Numbered from the stretch's first letter, positions 1 to 6,130 are shown. The stretch: 6,130 nucleotides of DNA from an uncultured Coriobacteriaceae bacterium (GCA_902783925.1 CACZSV010000135.1:1-6130), one strand, 5' to 3'. The notes: generated by a model not told the origin, from the letters alone. Numbers and translations are program-made.

Positions 1-109
1 CAACGACCACGAGCACGGCGATAGCGCAGGCGCCTATGACGATCCGCATATCCATGTTGACATAGTACTGCATGAGCATGTGCAGCAACCACCAAACCAC
101 AACAAACAC
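1..109 (-). CDS. 5' fragment of a putative membrane protein (partial, runs off left edge)
   Basis: The minus-strand frame read leftward from about 109 gives a strongly hydrophobic peptide: a VFVVVWWLL run, a short polar stretch, then MDMRIVIGACAIAVLVVV at the edge. The last part looks like an N-terminal signal anchor or first membrane segment, with a short head, one Arg and a long aliphatic run. The start is undecided. GTG at 109-107 has a CAGG 5 nt upstream, ATG at 79-77 has a weak GGTGG, and ATGs at 55-53 and 49-47 have no clear ribosome site but would give the neatest signal anchor. The same frame stays open back into the repeat array to a stop near 254-256, but with repeat-encoded peptide that is unlikely to be protein. 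The gene would be divergent from helD. Function cannot be told from about 35 residues, and chance hydrophobicity in a short frame is possible. Confidence 0.35.
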   Translation of the reverse strand, partial: MFVVVWWLLHMLMQYYVNMDMRIVIGACAIAVLVVV

Positions 110-120
110 AGGTGCCTGAA

Positions 121-258
121 CGCAGGGGTCTGTCCCCTTTGTCGCAGCCCCCTTTGTCGCAGCCCCTTTCTCGCAGGGGCCTGTCGCATAGGGGGTCTCG
201 CATAGGGGTCTGTCCCCTTTCTCATAGTCCCCTTTCTCATAGGGGTCAGCCCCCTATG
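121..258. repeat. Tandem array of degenerate GGGGTC/CCCCTTT palindromic units
   Basis: About eight imperfect units of 11-24 bp follow one another, most starting with CGCA, CGCATA or CATA. Each carries GGGGTC, CCCCTTT, or both joined as GGGGTCTGTCCCCTTT (125-140 and 205-220). Internal inverted repeats are GGGG/CCCC around TCTGT at 125-137 and 205-217, plus a longer perfect one at 238-258. Unit length varies and no unique spacers separate the units, so it is not a CRISPR. The motif resembles GGGGTCAGACCCC-type REP palindromes linked to REP-associated tyrosine transposases (RAYT/IS200-like), but no such transposase is in the window and that link is inference. Reading frames across the array are open on both strands only because the units lack stops; I do not count them as genes. 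Confidence 0.75.
238..258. repeat. Perfect 8-bp inverted repeat closing the array
   Basis: CATAGGGG at 238-245 and CCCCTATG at 251-258 are exact reverse complements separated by the 5-nt loop TCAGC. It is the longest perfect palindrome in the array and lies at its helD-proximal end. It sits upstream of helD and is not followed by a T-run, so a rho-independent terminator is unlikely. A REP-like end or a protein site is the better reading. Confidence 0.6.
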
Positions 259-301
259 TTGAACTTGGGAAGAGATCTGGGCCATGAACCCGCGAATCGA
301 G

Positions 302-307
302 TACAAT
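302..307 (+). promoter_or_regulatory. Candidate -10 hexamer for the helD transcript
   Basis: TACAAT at 302-307 is one base from the TATAAT consensus and would place the transcript start near 314, giving a leader of roughly 27 nt before the ATG at 341. No convincing TTGACA-like hexamer lies 16-18 bp upstream. TTGAAC at 259-264 is too far away. The site is therefore only a candidate, supported by position more than by a complete promoter. Confidence 0.3.
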
Positions 308-330
308 TAATTGCCAAATTTCGAATTGAT

Positions 331-335
331 AAGGG
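331..335 (+). promoter_or_regulatory. Ribosome binding site that decides the helD start
   Basis: AAGGG at 331-335 lies 5 nt before ATG at 341, a good Shine-Dalgarno distance. The longer in-frame alternative, TTG at 311, has no purine-rich site in front and would lie at or before the expected transcript start. This favours ATG 341. Confidence 0.6.
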
Positions 336-340
336 ACATC

Positions 341-2464
341 ATGCACAAGATTTTCGAAACAGAGCAACAGCACCTTACCGAGACGTTCGAAAAGCTAACG
401 GAAATCGAGCAAGCACTTCAAGATCAGCTCGCTCGCATTCTCAATGACGTTGCAGAAGACAAAGACGTCATGCGCGATGAACTCGGGCTCGACTCCCAAT
501 CGGACATACATGTCGAGACAATGGCCGAATACGAAGCCATCAATCGCATCATAGACATGTACAACATCACCGCAGACGTGACAACCGAGCGTCTTCACCG
601 CGCACAGCTGTTGCTCAAGCAGCCTTATTTCGCGAAAGTCTCCCTCCAGTTCAAACCCGGATCTCAACCCAAGGATATCTACATCGGCAATGCAGGCATG
701 ACCGATGACGATTACCGCCATTTCATCGTCGATTGGCGAAGCCCCATCGCCGAGGTGTACTACAACCAGGAAAACGGACGCACATCCTACGAAGCAAACG
801 GACGCGAAATCTCGTGCGACCTCATTCTTCGCCGTCAATTCGACATCGATCGCGACAGGCTCAACAACTACTTCGACACAACGGTCGCTATCCAGGACGC
901 TCTCCTGCTCGCCTCGCTCGCAAAAGAACGATCATCGAAGCTCACGGCAATTACGGCAACGATACAAAAGGAACAGAATCGTGTCATCAGACACGAAGAC
1001 GTTCCCGTGCTGCTCGTATCCGGCATAGCAGGGTCTGGCAAGACATCTGTTTTATTGCAACGTATTGCATATTTATTCTATCGTCAACGCGAGAATCTCA
1101 AGCCGGAAGACGTGTTCCTCATCACGCCAAATCCGGTATTCCAAAGCTACATCGAAAACGTGCTCCCGGAAATGGGCGAGAGCAACCCTAGCTCGATTAC
1201 CTATGATTCCCTAATGGAAAAGCTCGGTTTGGGCAGCCGTAGCCTGGGTGGAGATATCGATGCCGCAAGTCTCGATGCCATAGACGAGAAACTTCCCCAT
1301 TTCAAATTGAAACCAGGGGATTTCTGCGATATCCGTATAGACAACGAGCCAGTCATAACCGCAGCGCAGGCACAAGGAGCATGGAACAAGCTCAAACACC
1401 TCGATTGCGGAACCCATCGCAGCTCGCTTGTCATCGATGACCTTCAGGTACGCCTCGCCCAGCGTATCAAGCGTCTCTCTCACGCAGAAAAATACCAGGA
1501 TATGCTTGCCGATTTAAGCGAAGAAGAGCAACTAGCATGTTTTGGCGAGCATATCTTTACGGGCGATATGGAAGATAAAGAGCTCGTCGAATACACGGAA
1601 AAGCTGCTCAGATGGCGCTACAAGGGTATCGAGGACGAAATCGAAAAGGGCAGCTGGTTGCGTATAGATGCGATTGGCATGCGCTTGCTAGACAAACAAA
1701 CGTTGAGCGCGGTCGAATGGCTCTATCTCAAGCTCGCGCTTGTTGGCGGAGGAAACCGCCACGCCCGCTACGTCATGATAGACGAGGTGCAGGATTACAC
1801 GACAGCCCAGCTCATGTGCCTCGCTCGCTACTTCAACAACGCTCATTTCCTGCTTTTGGGCGATGAAAACCAGGCTATCAAGGAGCATTCAACCACATTC
1901 GAAGAGATCCGCCAGCTCTTCACGCACCTGCGCGGGCACATCGAGCAGTGTGATCTCATGACGAGCTATCGCTCGTCCCCAGAGATAACCAAGTTGTTCA
2001 CAAGCCTTCTCGATTCGCATACCCGCGTGCAGGTCAGCTCCGTACAACGGCCGGGCATCGATCCGGTTATCATCGAGTGCAAAAACACCGACGAGTACGA
2101 AAGGCGACTCCGCGAGCTGGTAGATGAAACAGCTTCCGAAAACTGCCTCGCAGCCGTTATTGCGCCTGATGCCAGACGCATGAACCAACTTGAGCATCAG
2201 CTCGAGAACACCAACGTCATCGTCCCTGCTCACGGTGATGCCATGCCAGAAAAAGGCGTCCTTTTGCTTGATATCGCCCTCGCCAAGGGCCTCGAGTTCG
2301 ACCAGGTCATAGTTCCCGACGTGCAAAATCAAACGTATCCGGATGCCCGCCTTGCGAAAAACAGACTCTACACGGCTATATCTCGCGCCACCCAGAAGGT
2401 CACGCTTATCGCGAACGGACCGCTCACCAAGCTGCTTGAAGCAGCAGAACTGACAGACGCGTAG
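341..2464 (+). CDS. helD: HelD-family RNA polymerase recycling ATPase (UvrD/Rep-like SF1 helicase fold)
   Basis: This is a 707-residue HelD-type protein. HelD proteins bind RNA polymerase, insert arms into its channels and use ATP to free stalled enzyme from nucleic acid. Residues 1-80 form a charged, coiled-coil-like arm with an acidic tip. A conserved DWRSP element follows (around 132-136), typical of the family. ATPase motifs are in order: Walker A GIAGSGKT at 228-235, DEVQD at 481-485, GDENQ at 507-511, the motif IV-like SYRSS around R544, AKGLEFD at 648-654, and YTAISRAT with arginine finger R682. Bacillus HelD is somewhat longer (about 770). ATG 341 is chosen because AAGGG precedes it; a TTG at 311 would add ten residues. 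The amidohydrolase follows after 10 bp, probably on the same message. Some actinobacterial relatives (HelR) protect polymerase from rifamycins; whether this one does cannot be seen here. A plain DNA helicase of the UvrD/Rep group is less likely given the N-terminal arm and DWRSP. Confidence 0.9.
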   Translation: MHKIFETEQQHLTETFEKLTEIEQALQDQLARILNDVAEDKDVMRDELGLDSQSDIHVETMAEYEAINRIIDMYNITADVTTERLHRAQLLLKQPYFAKVSLQFKPGSQPKDIYIGNAGMTDDDYRHFIVDWRSPIAEVYYNQENGRTSYEANGREISCDLILRRQFDIDRDRLNNYFDTTVAIQDALLLASLAKERSSKLTAITATIQKEQNRVIRHEDVPVLLVSGIAGSGKTSVLLQRIAYLFYRQRENLKPEDVFLITPNPVFQSYIENVLPEMGESNPSSITYDSLMEKLGLGSRSLGGDIDAASLDAIDEKLPHFKLKPGDFCDIRIDNEPVITAAQAQGAWNKLKHLDCGTHRSSLVIDDLQVRLAQRIKRLSHAEKYQDMLADLSEEEQLACFGEHIFTGDMEDKELVEYTEKLLRWRYKGIEDEIEKGSWLRIDAIGMRLLDKQTLSAVEWLYLKLALVGGGNRHARYVMIDEVQDYTTAQLMCLARYFNNAHFLLLGDENQAIKEHSTTFEEIRQLFTHLRGHIEQCDLMTSYRSSPEITKLFTSLLDSHTRVQVSSVQRPGIDPVIIECKNTDEYERRLRELVDETASENCLAAVIAPDARRMNQLEHQLENTNVIVPAHGDAMPEKGVLLLDIALAKGLEFDQVIVPDVQNQTYPDARLAKNRLYTAISRATQKVTLIANGPLTKLLEAAELTDA

Positions 2465-2469
2465 AGGAG
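2464..2469 (+). promoter_or_regulatory. Strong ribosome binding site of the amidohydrolase
   Basis: GAGGAG begins on the last base of the helD stop codon and ends 5 nt before ATG 2475. It fixes the start and supports an operon with helD, since there is no room for a separate promoter in the 10-bp gap. Confidence 0.75.
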
Positions 2470-2474
2470 CGAAC

Positions 2475-3737
2475 ATGAACGAGAACGAGAATACTAACGT
2501 TGCCGCGATCATCAAAAGGCTCGGCGCAGATCTAGCGCCGTACATCATTGAATTGCGCAGACATTTTCATCGTCATCCAGAACTCTCTACACATGAAGTG
2601 GAAACATCCAAGCGTATATGCACCGAACTCGATCAAATGGGCATTCCCTACGAGCGCATTGCAGGGATACGGCCTAAAGACGAGCGCGATGAACGTGAAG
2701 AATTCATCGGAACGGGCATTATTGCGACAATTACCGGGACAGCACCCAGTGCTTATTCGAGCGATGGCAAGCCGCGCAGACGCATTGCGCTCAGAACGGA
2801 CATGGACGCGTTGCCCGTGACGGAAAAGACCGGTCTCGATTTCGCTTCTGAAAACGACGGGGTCATGCACGCCTGCGGGCATGACTGCCACATTGCCATG
2901 ATGCTTGGCGCCGTTCGCATGCTCAACGAGCTTAGAGACCAGCTCAAAGGCGAGGTCCGCGTGATATTCCAACCGGCAGAAGAAATCTCCATCGGCGCGC
3001 GAGATATGATTGCGGCAGGGGCTCTTGACGGTGTTGACGCAATATACGGTCAGCATATTTGGAGCGAGCTCGAGGACGGCATGCTTTCCTGCGAGCCGGG
3101 TAGACGCATGGCTAATACAGACTGGTTCCGCATCGACATCGAAGGCGTAAGCGCGCATGGCTCGATGCCGCACAAGGGAGTCGATGCGATTGTAATCGCC
3201 TGCGAAATCGTCGATGCGATTCAGGTGCTCGTGAGCCGCAAAATCTCGCCATTCGAGCCGGCTGTTGTCACGGTCGGGGAAATCCACGGTGGAACCGCGC
3301 GCAATATCATGGCCGGTCGTGCCTATCTCACTGGCACCGTCCGGACTTGGGACAACAAGACACGCGCCCTGTTTCAAGATCGACTCGAACGCATAAGCGG
3401 CAAAACCGCGCATGCGTTTGGAGCTGAAATCAAGTTCTCGTATACAGCAGGCAATCCCGGCGTTGTCAACGACGAAGCCTGCTCCGAGCAGGCTCGGCAG
3501 GCAATCGAAGTAGTTTTGGGCGAAGAGGCCGTCGGGTCATACGAAGGCACCCTCGCGGGTGAGGACTATGCCGAGTACGTTCAGCATATTCCCGGCGTCT
3601 TCGTCTTTATTGGGACGAACAACCCCAAGCTCGATTGCGTGCATCCTCAACACAGCTGCTTTTACCGCATTGATGAGGAGATGCTTCCCAAAGGCGCTAT
3701 GGTCGCAGCGCAATGGGCCGCGCAAATGCTCGCCTAG
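2475..3737 (+). CDS. M20-family amidohydrolase (N-acyl amino acid / hippurate hydrolase-like)
   Basis: This is a 420-residue cytosolic metal-dependent amidohydrolase of the M20 (M20D, HipO/IAA-amino acid hydrolase) group, which cleaves the amide bond of N-acyl amino acids or related conjugates. The exact substrate cannot be read from sequence. Family marks appear in order: LRRHFHRHPELS near the start; RTDMDALP at 107-114; MHACGHDCH at 131-139, supplying Cys and His metal ligands; QPAEE at 166-170 with the catalytic and ligand glutamates; SAHGSMPHKG from 226 in the lid/dimerisation domain; GGTARNIMAG around 271-280, where the usual Pro is Ala; GEDYAEY at 362-368; and a C-terminal HPQHSCF at 390-396 that carries the last histidine. 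An acidic-basic insert at about 60-95 makes it slightly longer than the usual 380-400. GAGGAG at 2464-2469, 5 nt before the ATG, overlaps the helD stop by one base and suggests co-translation in one operon. No signal peptide is seen. Confidence 0.94.
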   Translation: MNENENTNVAAIIKRLGADLAPYIIELRRHFHRHPELSTHEVETSKRICTELDQMGIPYERIAGIRPKDERDEREEFIGTGIIATITGTAPSAYSSDGKPRRRIALRTDMDALPVTEKTGLDFASENDGVMHACGHDCHIAMMLGAVRMLNELRDQLKGEVRVIFQPAEEISIGARDMIAAGALDGVDAIYGQHIWSELEDGMLSCEPGRRMANTDWFRIDIEGVSAHGSMPHKGVDAIVIACEIVDAIQVLVSRKISPFEPAVVTVGEIHGGTARNIMAGRAYLTGTVRTWDNKTRALFQDRLERISGKTAHAFGAEIKFSYTAGNPGVVNDEACSEQARQAIEVVLGEEAVGSYEGTLAGEDYAEYVQHIPGVFVFIGTNNPKLDCVHPQHSCFYRIDEEMLPKGAMVAAQWAAQMLA

Positions 3738-4570
3738 CCCTGAGGCCAGCTCCTGTCTTGCGGCGGCTGCGGTCGTTGCTGTTGGTAGGGTTGCTGATAC
3801 CGCTGCTGCCCCCATTGCTGCTGTGGTTGCTGATATTGCTGCTGGTACTGTGGTTGCTGTTGGTTCTGCTGCTGAGGCCCATAGATTCGCTTCTGCTCTT
3901 TTGAAGACACTTTGAGAACGCGCAAACCGACAACCACCATCAATATGAGCACTGCGAAAAATGCGAGCAGTGCGAAAACGCCGTCAATACTCGCAAGCAT
4001 GTCATATAATCCATGGCACAAAACGGGCACGATAACGGCCAGCACAAGATAGCCAACCATAAGACCGCCATTGCCCTGTACTCGCGCAAGCTTTGCCTCA
4101 CCATAGAAAAAGCCCATGAACACGGCAAACACGCAATGGCCGGGAATCGCTGTAAACGCGCGCATCACGCCTGTCGAAAACCCATATTCGAAAACGTACA
4201 TAATGTTTTCGGCAATTGCAAAACCGAGCGAAACGAAGACCGCGTAGACGATACCATCAAAGACATAATCGAAATCCCTGTTATTCCATGTACGAATGCT
4301 CAAAAAGAAGAACTTGCACAGCTCTTCTATCAGCGCAATTCCCAGGAAGTTTTCGACGATAAGATAGGTCGAAGACGAGACAGACCAGTTCTTGAGGACC
4401 AGACCGTCAAAAAGCATCTCGAGGAGAACAGCGGGGATAACCGAGACAATGCCCAGCGCGAGAAGCGATGCAAGTAGCTTGGGCGGTTCTTTTTCAACCG
4501 GATCGAGCTTATATACGTAGTACAGCAGTATCGCACCCGGTAAAACCGCAAGCACGAGAAGGGTATCCAT
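3734..4570 (-). CDS. PrsW-family intramembrane protease with Gln-rich C-terminal tail
   Basis: This is a 278-residue polytopic membrane protein of the PrsW family. Bacillus PrsW makes the first cut in the anti-sigma factor RsiW; the substrate here is unknown. All family motifs are visible: EELCK (E82, E83, K86), FAIAEN (F117, E121, N122), a GHCVFA segment with H145, and HGLYD (H186, D190). Hydrophobic segments lie at about 2-20, 33-55, 72-91, 103-125, 140-157, 168-188 and 195-219. After a basic stretch (SSKEQKR) residues 231-278 form a low-complexity tail with 25 Gln among 48 residues, plus Pro and Tyr; I infer it is disordered. The start ATG has GGAAAG 8 nt upstream. The gene begins 40 bp after the DNA glycosylase stop and may be co-transcribed with it. 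Its TAG overlaps the stop of the convergent amidohydrolase. No sigma or anti-sigma gene is adjacent. Confidence 0.93.
   Translation of the reverse strand: MDTLLVLAVLPGAILLYYVYKLDPVEKEPPKLLASLLALGIVSVIPAVLLEMLFDGLVLKNWSVSSSTYLIVENFLGIALIEELCKFFFLSIRTWNNRDFDYVFDGIVYAVFVSLGFAIAENIMYVFEYGFSTGVMRAFTAIPGHCVFAVFMGFFYGEAKLARVQGNGGLMVGYLVLAVIVPVLCHGLYDMLASIDGVFALLAFFAVLILMVVVGLRVLKVSSKEQKRIYGPQQQNQQQPQYQQQYQQPQQQWGQQRYQQPYQQQRPQPPQDRSWPQG
3740..3874 (-). repeat. Low-complexity CAG/CAA tract encoding the PrsW Gln-rich tail
   Basis: On the plus strand this tract is a run of TTGCTG/CTGTTG-like triplets; on the coding strand it is mixed CAG and CAA broken by Pro, Tyr, Arg and Trp codons. The mixture of synonymous codons shows it is not a fresh pure trinucleotide expansion. 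Such tracts can still vary in length between strains by slippage or unequal recombination. Confidence 0.7.
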
Positions 4571-4610
4571 AGGACCCGCTTTCCTTAAGTTCGGCTTTCA
4601 TGGGCGTATT

Positions 4611-5114
4611 CTATCCCAAAGATTTCATATAAGGTGATAACACAGAATATGCCGCTGCAAGGTCGTCCAAGCTCATTGCTGCGTTCGCAGCGCTCGTCGA
4701 AGGAAGGCGCATGCAGTCACAGTCGTATTGAGACAATAAGTAGCGTTTGAAAAGATCATATGCCTTGGAGCCAGTTAGGAATACCTTTTCAATGCGTGCT
4801 GTTTCGAAAATGCACGAAAGATCATTGGGCGAACAGTTTCGAATGCTCGAATCTGATGCACCCTCGATACTGCAGCTTGCGAGCACATCCCACATCGCGA
4901 TATGGTTTCGCAGCAAAAAGGCTTTTCGCTCGGCAACCGTTTGTGGAACCGTGGGTTCGCAGGCCACACGCGCAAGAACCTTCCACATGCGATTTTGCGG
5001 ATGCCCGTAGAAAAAAGCCATTTCACGAGACTTGGGCGAGGGAAAGCTTCCCAGCAAGAGCACGCGGGAGCTCCCATCGTACACTGGAGCGATTGTGTGA
5101 ACCTGCATCTCCAT
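4611..5114 (-). CDS. DNA-deoxyinosine (hypoxanthine) glycosylase, UDG superfamily family 6
   Basis: This 167-residue protein matches the hypoxanthine-DNA glycosylase branch of the uracil-DNA glycosylase superfamily. These enzymes excise deaminated adenine (hypoxanthine) from DNA and start base-excision repair in the cytosol. The glycosylase signature is clear: LLGSFPS at 20-26; FYGHPQNRMW at 35-44, with N41 the likely catalytic or base-contacting Asn (the usual NRFW reads NRMW here); WDVL at 75-78; and a second motif LPSTSAANAAM at 137-147, the counterpart of the family LPSTSPAN. Length fits the family norm of about 160-175. The ATG lies 2 nt after the stop of the upstream GH5 gene. The nearest ribosome site, GGAAG, is 12 nt back inside that gene, so start by translational coupling is plausible; an in-frame ATG two codons later is an alternative. 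Pairing with a secreted glycanase has no obvious functional logic. Activity against uracil in place of hypoxanthine cannot be excluded. Confidence 0.92.
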   Translation of the reverse strand: MEMQVHTIAPVYDGSSRVLLLGSFPSPKSREMAFFYGHPQNRMWKVLARVACEPTVPQTVAERKAFLLRNHIAMWDVLASCSIEGASDSSIRNCSPNDLSCIFETARIEKVFLTGSKAYDLFKRYLLSQYDCDCMRLPSTSAANAAMSLDDLAAAYSVLSPYMKSLG

Positions 5115-5116
5115 TG

Positions 5117-6130
5117 CTATGACGAACTTCCAGCGCTTTTAGATCCCGTCACCAGCCCGTTTGGCGAACCGGTGTCTGTGCCTGTGAGGATATCGTAGAC
5201 CCATGTTCCAGAAATGCTGAGGTCGTCGATGGTGAATCCTGACAGTTTTTGACAATCCGGACGCAGCATCGCGGAGCTCTCGTCTTTATTCGACAGATTC
5301 CATGCAATAAAGCTCACGCCGCGCTCATTGAGCAGCTCAATCCACGCGCGTGCCGACTGGACATCGATTGCACCATTGCCACTTGCATCGCAGATGCCGT
5401 ACTCGCTTACGAAAACGGGCAGACCCGCATCGAGAGCAGCCGTAAGACGTGCACGCAGATCATCTTTGTGCGTTGCCGCATAGAAATGCAACGTGTACAT
5501 GATGTTGTCAAACCCCGTAAGTGGACTCGCAGCCGCCTCATCAACACCCTGCGAGTAATTTGGCGTTCCGACGAGGATGATAGCATCGCTGTCGTGCGAA
5601 CGGATGGCGCCGATTACCTCATTTGCATATGCTTTGATGTCATTCCAGCTTGTAGCGCCATTTGGCTCGTTGCAGATCTCGTATATCACATTGTTGTTCT
5701 TCGCGTAGCGCGCAGACACCTCATCAAAGAAGGCCTTGGCCTCGTCGAGGTGCATGTTGGGATTGGCATCGGAAAGAATGTGCCAGTCGACGATCACGTA
5801 CATATCCTGATTTGTCGCATATCGAACACCGCGGTCGATAAGATCCATGAGCTGCGCTTTGTCCCCGTCTGTGCAATATCCACCATTTTCGGCTGTGTAC
5901 AGCGCCAAGCGCACAACGCTGCACTTCCAGTCTTTTTTCAGGGTGGAAAAGCAGCCCTCATTAACATACTGGCCAAACCAGGCAAGACCATGCGTGCTCA
6001 CGCCTCTGAGCTGCACAGGACGATTTGAAGAATCCATGAGCTGAGAGCCCTGCACATGCAATGCGCCATTTTGAGACGGCGCCGGAATGCTTTGCTGGTC
6101 AGACGCCGTTGAACTCGAAGAGGATTGCTG
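5117..6130 (-). CDS. GH5 endoglucanase (cellulase)-like glycoside hydrolase, 5' end beyond window
   Basis: This is a retaining glycoside hydrolase of family 5, resembling bacterial Cel5 endoglucanases (possibly subfamily 2) that cut beta-1,4-glucan. The frame is open to the right edge, so the N-terminus is missing. The first 15-20 residues visible are a Gln/Ser/Thr/Pro linker, which implies an upstream signal peptide or another domain and an extracellular location. The catalytic domain then starts at LHVQGSQLMD. Landmarks are LRGVSTHGLAW, the VVRLALYT strand, VIVDWHIL, YEICNEPNG with acid/base Glu at 5666-5668, the HFYA strand, VFVSEYG with nucleophile Glu at 5402-5404, and FIAWNLSNKD. Both catalytic glutamates are present, so the enzyme should be active. 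It ends after WVYDILTG with a Gly/Ser/Thr-rich 20-residue tail and no carbohydrate-binding domain. A TTG near 6061 is in frame but is not a credible start, because the linker continues upstream. Xyloglucan, mannan or licheninan are possible substrates. Confidence 0.93.
   Translation of the reverse strand, partial: QQSSSSSTASDQQSIPAPSQNGALHVQGSQLMDSSNRPVQLRGVSTHGLAWFGQYVNEGCFSTLKKDWKCSVVRLALYTAENGGYCTDGDKAQLMDLIDRGVRYATNQDMYVIVDWHILSDANPNMHLDEAKAFFDEVSARYAKNNNVIYEICNEPNGATSWNDIKAYANEVIGAIRSHDSDAIILVGTPNYSQGVDEAAASPLTGFDNIMYTLHFYAATHKDDLRARLTAALDAGLPVFVSEYGICDASGNGAIDVQSARAWIELLNERGVSFIAWNLSNKDESSAMLRPDCQKLSGFTIDDLSISGTWVYDILTGTDTGSPNGLVTGSKSAGSSS

Noticed and set aside
121..258. CRISPR array
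   Set aside because: Units are of unequal length, abut without unique spacers, and no cas gene is present.
238..258. Rho-independent terminator
   Set aside because: The hairpin is GC-rich but lacks a following T-run on either strand and lies between divergent gene starts where no transcript needs to end.
311..340. TTG start giving helD ten extra residues
   Set aside because: No Shine-Dalgarno site precedes it and it lies at or before the transcript start expected from TACAAT; ATG 341 has a good AAGGG.
34..447. Open frames on both strands across the repeat array encoding Arg/Gly/Pro-rich repetitive peptides
   Set aside because: They exist because the repeat units lack stops; composition follows the DNA repeat, there is no ribosome site, and the plus frame overlaps the start of helD.
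2532..3413. Long minus-strand open frame (293 codons) opposite the amidohydrolase
   Set aside because: The plus strand carries a complete, motif-rich M20 enzyme; the antisense peptide shows no domain logic and is a codon-use shadow.
3732..3745. GCCT/AGGC inverted repeat just after the amidohydrolase stop as a terminator
   Set aside because: A 4-bp stem with no T-run; it lies within the PrsW coding end and is expected by chance.
4561..4577. Small imperfect hairpin over the PrsW start codon
   Set aside because: The stem is only 4 plus 2 bp with a 2-nt bulge and a 3-nt loop, too weak to claim translational control.
5249..6028. Long plus-strand open frame (259 codons) opposite the GH5 gene
   Set aside because: The GH5 frame has all catalytic motifs; the plus frame has no recognisable domain and no ribosome site.

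Overview
This 6.1 kb window reads as an ordinary chromosomal stretch of a Gram-positive-type bacterium. Codon use looks moderately G+C-rich, genes are tightly packed, and ribosome-binding sites are purine-rich. The HelD-family RNA polymerase recycling factor and the GGGG(TCTGT)CCCC-type intergenic repeats suggest an actinobacterium, possibly a Coriobacteriia (Eggerthella/Slackia-like) member. That taxonomic guess is inference from gene content and repeat style; no rRNA or marker gene is present.

Layout. At the far left, a fragment of what looks like a membrane protein begins on the minus strand and runs off the edge. It is followed by about 230 bp of intergenic DNA (110-340), much of it (121-258) filled by a compact array of degenerate CGCA/CATA + GGGGTC + CCCCTTT units containing short inverted repeats. 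Next is a plus-strand pair: a HelD-like superfamily 1 helicase (341-2464) and, 10 bp later behind a strong GAGGAG site, an M20-family amidohydrolase (2475-3737). These probably form one transcript.

The right half is a minus-strand cluster read from right to left. It holds a GH5 cellulase-like glycoside hydrolase, open at the right edge (5117 to beyond 6130). A family-6 uracil/hypoxanthine-DNA glycosylase (4611-5114) begins only 2 nt after the hydrolase stop. A PrsW-family intramembrane protease with a striking glutamine-rich C-terminal tail (3734-4570) follows. The two gene blocks converge with no spacer: the amidohydrolase and PrsW stop codons share the palindrome CTAG at 3734-3737.

Functionally the blocks are mixed housekeeping and accessory genes: transcription recycling and amide hydrolysis on one side; extracellular glycan hydrolysis, base-excision repair and membrane proteolysis on the other. 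I see no phage, plasmid, CRISPR, toxin-antitoxin or defence signature and no frameshifted gene. The items most worth checking are the repeat array, the Q-rich PrsW tail, the secreted-looking GH5 enzyme with Ser-rich flanks, and the zero-spacing convergent stop arrangement.
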